The notes beneath the pieces are model-generated. The model saw only the letters and a list, made by a program, of their open reading frames with translations, did not search any database and was not told where the DNA came from. A program made the translations under genes and the position numbers. A DNA stretch of 64,000 bases from Nostoc linckia z4 (GTDB lineage Bacteria > Cyanobacteriota > Cyanobacteriia > Cyanobacteriales > Nostocaceae), in the NCBI RefSeq assembly GCF_002608075.1, contig NZ_LAHA01000030.1, forward strand, positions 28,426-92,425, read 5' to 3'. Positions 62,499 to 64,000 of the stretch are shown here, piece by piece. Position 1 is the first letter of the stretch, and every line of letters starts with the position of its first letter.

Positions 62499-63785
62499 TT
62501 ATTTTTCCGCTGTAGCTGTGCCTTTGGCAGCAAGTTGTTTACGCATTACTTCCACTGCTTTAGCGAATTGGGGGTCTTGTAGGGTAGCGAGTTTGTCACG
62601 TTCATTGAGCCACAAGTCTTGTCGCTGAGCATCACTTAAATCTACTTTCACATCTGGATCGATGCCATGTTTATTGATATCGCGATCGCTCGGTGTGTGG
62701 TATTTTGCAATGGTCACCGCTAAACCGGAGCCATCTTCTAGGGGACGTACTGATTGTACTAATCCCTTACCAAAGGTTTGAGTACCAACTAAAACTGCAC
62801 GCTTATTGTCCTGCAAAGCTCCTGACAGGATTTCACTGGCACTAGCCGAACCTTTATCTACTAATACCACCAAAGGTTTATTTGTTAGGGCCCGTCCGTT
62901 TGCCACCTCTCGTTCTCGCTCCCCTCCACGGTCAATGGTGGAAACGATTGTGCCTTTATTTAACCACATCCGGGCAATTTCTATACTAGAGAATAATAAA
63001 CCCCCTGGATTTCCACGTAAATCGAGGATATATCCAGATACCTTTTTGCTTTCTAAATCTCTGATAGCGGCTTGCATTTCTTTACCAGCATTGGCACTGA
63101 ATTGGTTCAGACGAATGTAACCAAGGTTACCTGCTGGGGTTTGCTTTTGAGAATATTTAACTGGATGAATTTCGATCCGCGCCCGTTTGATGTTAAATTG
63201 CCTTGTCTGACCGTTTCGCTGAATGGTTAGGATGACTTGGGTTCCGGCTTCACCTCGAATCAAAGATACTGCCTGATTTGTATCCATCCCCTTAGTGCTT
63301 TTGTTATCAATTTTGAGGATGATATCTTTGGCCAAAATACCAGCTTTAAAAGCTGGCGTATCTTCAATTGGGGCAATTACAACCAGTTGCTTGGTTTTTT
63401 CATCTTGACTGATTGTGATACCAATTCCTGTCAATTCTCCAGAGGTATCCACTTGCATATTCTGGAATTCCTTTGGATCCATAAATCGGGTGTATGGGTC
63501 ATCTAGCTTTTTAAGCATTTCCCGAATGGACTTATAAGCTTCCTCTTGATTACTGTAGGACTTGTTCTTCACGTACTCGTTACGAACAGCCTGCCAATCT
63601 ACCTGATTAAAAGTACCATCTACATATTGGCGTTGGACTATTTGCCAAACTTCATCTACTAGTTCTTTGGGACTTGCTTTAAATAAAGCCTGACCTCGTG
63701 AGTGAATGCCAAGGCTAGTAACTGCGATCGTAGAGAGTGTTACTACCGTAGCACCCAAAACAAGCCTATTTTTTGTAATCACCAT
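62499..63785 (-). CDS. C-terminal processing peptidase, S41 family
   Basis: A 428-residue periplasmic or lumenal serine protease. From ATG 63785 the protein starts with a signal peptide (MVITKNRLVLGATVV..., hydrophobic to about residue 25); an upstream ATG at 63860 gives an atypical extension. A PDZ domain (about 95-180) contains GIGITIS and AGILAKDIILKID. The catalytic core carries LDLRGNPGGLL, the Ser in VDKGSASASEILSG and the Lys in GTQTFGKGLVQ. Cyanobacteria have several such proteases; CtpA processes the D1 precursor. Which paralogue this is cannot be settled here. Confidence 0.94.
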   Translation of the reverse strand: MVITKNRLVLGATVVTLSTIAVTSLGIHSRGQALFKASPKELVDEVWQIVQRQYVDGTFNQVDWQAVRNEYVKNKSYSNQEEAYKSIREMLKKLDDPYTRFMDPKEFQNMQVDTSGELTGIGITISQDEKTKQLVVIAPIEDTPAFKAGILAKDIILKIDNKSTKGMDTNQAVSLIRGEAGTQVILTIQRNGQTRQFNIKRARIEIHPVKYSQKQTPAGNLGYIRLNQFSANAGKEMQAAIRDLESKKVSGYILDLRGNPGGLLFSSIEIARMWLNKGTIVSTIDRGGEREREVANGRALTNKPLVVLVDKGSASASEILSGALQDNKRAVLVGTQTFGKGLVQSVRPLEDGSGLAVTIAKYHTPSDRDINKHGIDPDVKVDLSDAQRQDLWLNERDKLATLQDPQFAKAVEVMRKQLAAKGTATAEK

Positions 63786-63938
63786 AATGACAGCTGCGTC
63801 AGAGGGAAAATTTATAGTCAGTATGCTCAATCTAACACAGGGTATTAGTGTAGAGGTCAAGCATGTATTTCTAATTTCAACAAAATACTTGACAATCAGG
63901 CGATGTTGGTCGTTATCTATACAAAAGTTTTATAAATT

Positions 63939-64000
63939 GGGCATTGGGCATTGGGCATTGGGCATTGGGCATTGGGCATTGGGCATTGGGCATTGGGCAT
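63939..64000. repeat. GGGCATT heptamer array at the window end
   Basis: About nine head-to-tail copies of GGGCATT, continuing past the right edge. The units are identical, which indicates recent slippage expansion. Confidence 0.95.

Noticed and set aside
63939..64000. CRISPR array
   Set aside because: Units are seven bases with no spacers; these are short tandem heptamers. No cas genes are present.
1..64000. tRNA, rRNA or known riboswitch
   Set aside because: No cloverleaf, rRNA segment or conserved riboswitch core was recognised by eye; a covariance-model scan would be decisive.

Overview
The window looks like chromosome of a filamentous, heterocyst-type cyanobacterium (Nostocales). It carries ntcA, thf1/psb29, cpcT, ndhS, a ycf35-ferredoxin operon and oxygen-dependent hemF. 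GCGATCGC (HIP1) octamers are frequent, and the spacers are full of short tandem heptamers such as GGGCATG and GGGCATT, which are typical of this group. No rRNA, tRNA, CRISPR array or intact transposase was seen.

Layout. 1-3651: the 5' part of a non-ribosomal peptide synthetase on the minus strand (A-PCP-C-A), cut by the window edge. 3652-5135: about 1.5 kb of AT-rich DNA without a gene. 5136-21258: an exopolysaccharide locus of the Wzx/Wzy type. Plus-strand genes in order are a sugar-phosphate priming transferase, a Wzx-like flippase, a GT2 glycosyltransferase, an acyltransferase, a Wzy-like polymerase, two GT4 glycosyltransferases and a Wzz/BY-kinase. On the minus strand follow a secreted right-handed beta-helix protein and a Wza-like export protein. 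UDP-glucose dehydrogenase and UDP-glucuronate decarboxylase at 43042-45530 could supply UDP-glucuronate and UDP-xylose to such polymers.

21665-37946: an ABC ATPase, hisB, fabI, ntcA with an NtcA-type operator, a DUF3084 coiled-coil protein, a YqgF-like nuclease, DUF3146, an aldo/keto reductase, a secreted EndoU-like protein followed by a GNAT acetyltransferase, a TrkA-N protein, a YebC-type protein, a small His/Lys-rich secreted peptide, a UbiH-like hydroxylase, a broken Uma2 gene and a PhyH-like dioxygenase. 38252-52970: a lytic transglycosylase, a DapF homologue lacking both catalytic cysteines, DUF2993, the UDP-sugar genes, a CPA2 antiporter, a HAS-barrel-like protein, ndhS, rodA, an Mrp ATPase and an SRPBCC protein. 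53405-64000: hemF, a STAS protein, cpcT, thf1, a holin-like membrane protein, exbD/exbB, a YkvA protein, ferredoxin-ycf35-DUF2997 and a C-terminal processing protease.

The least ordinary signals are a perfect 66-bp inverted repeat bracketing rodA, the double Cys-to-Ser DapF homologue, the secreted EndoU-like protein beside a GNAT gene, and several families of small non-coding elements, two of them with terminal inverted repeats and apparent target-site duplications. No wholly new multi-gene system could be demonstrated. The genes are mainly housekeeping plus one polysaccharide locus.
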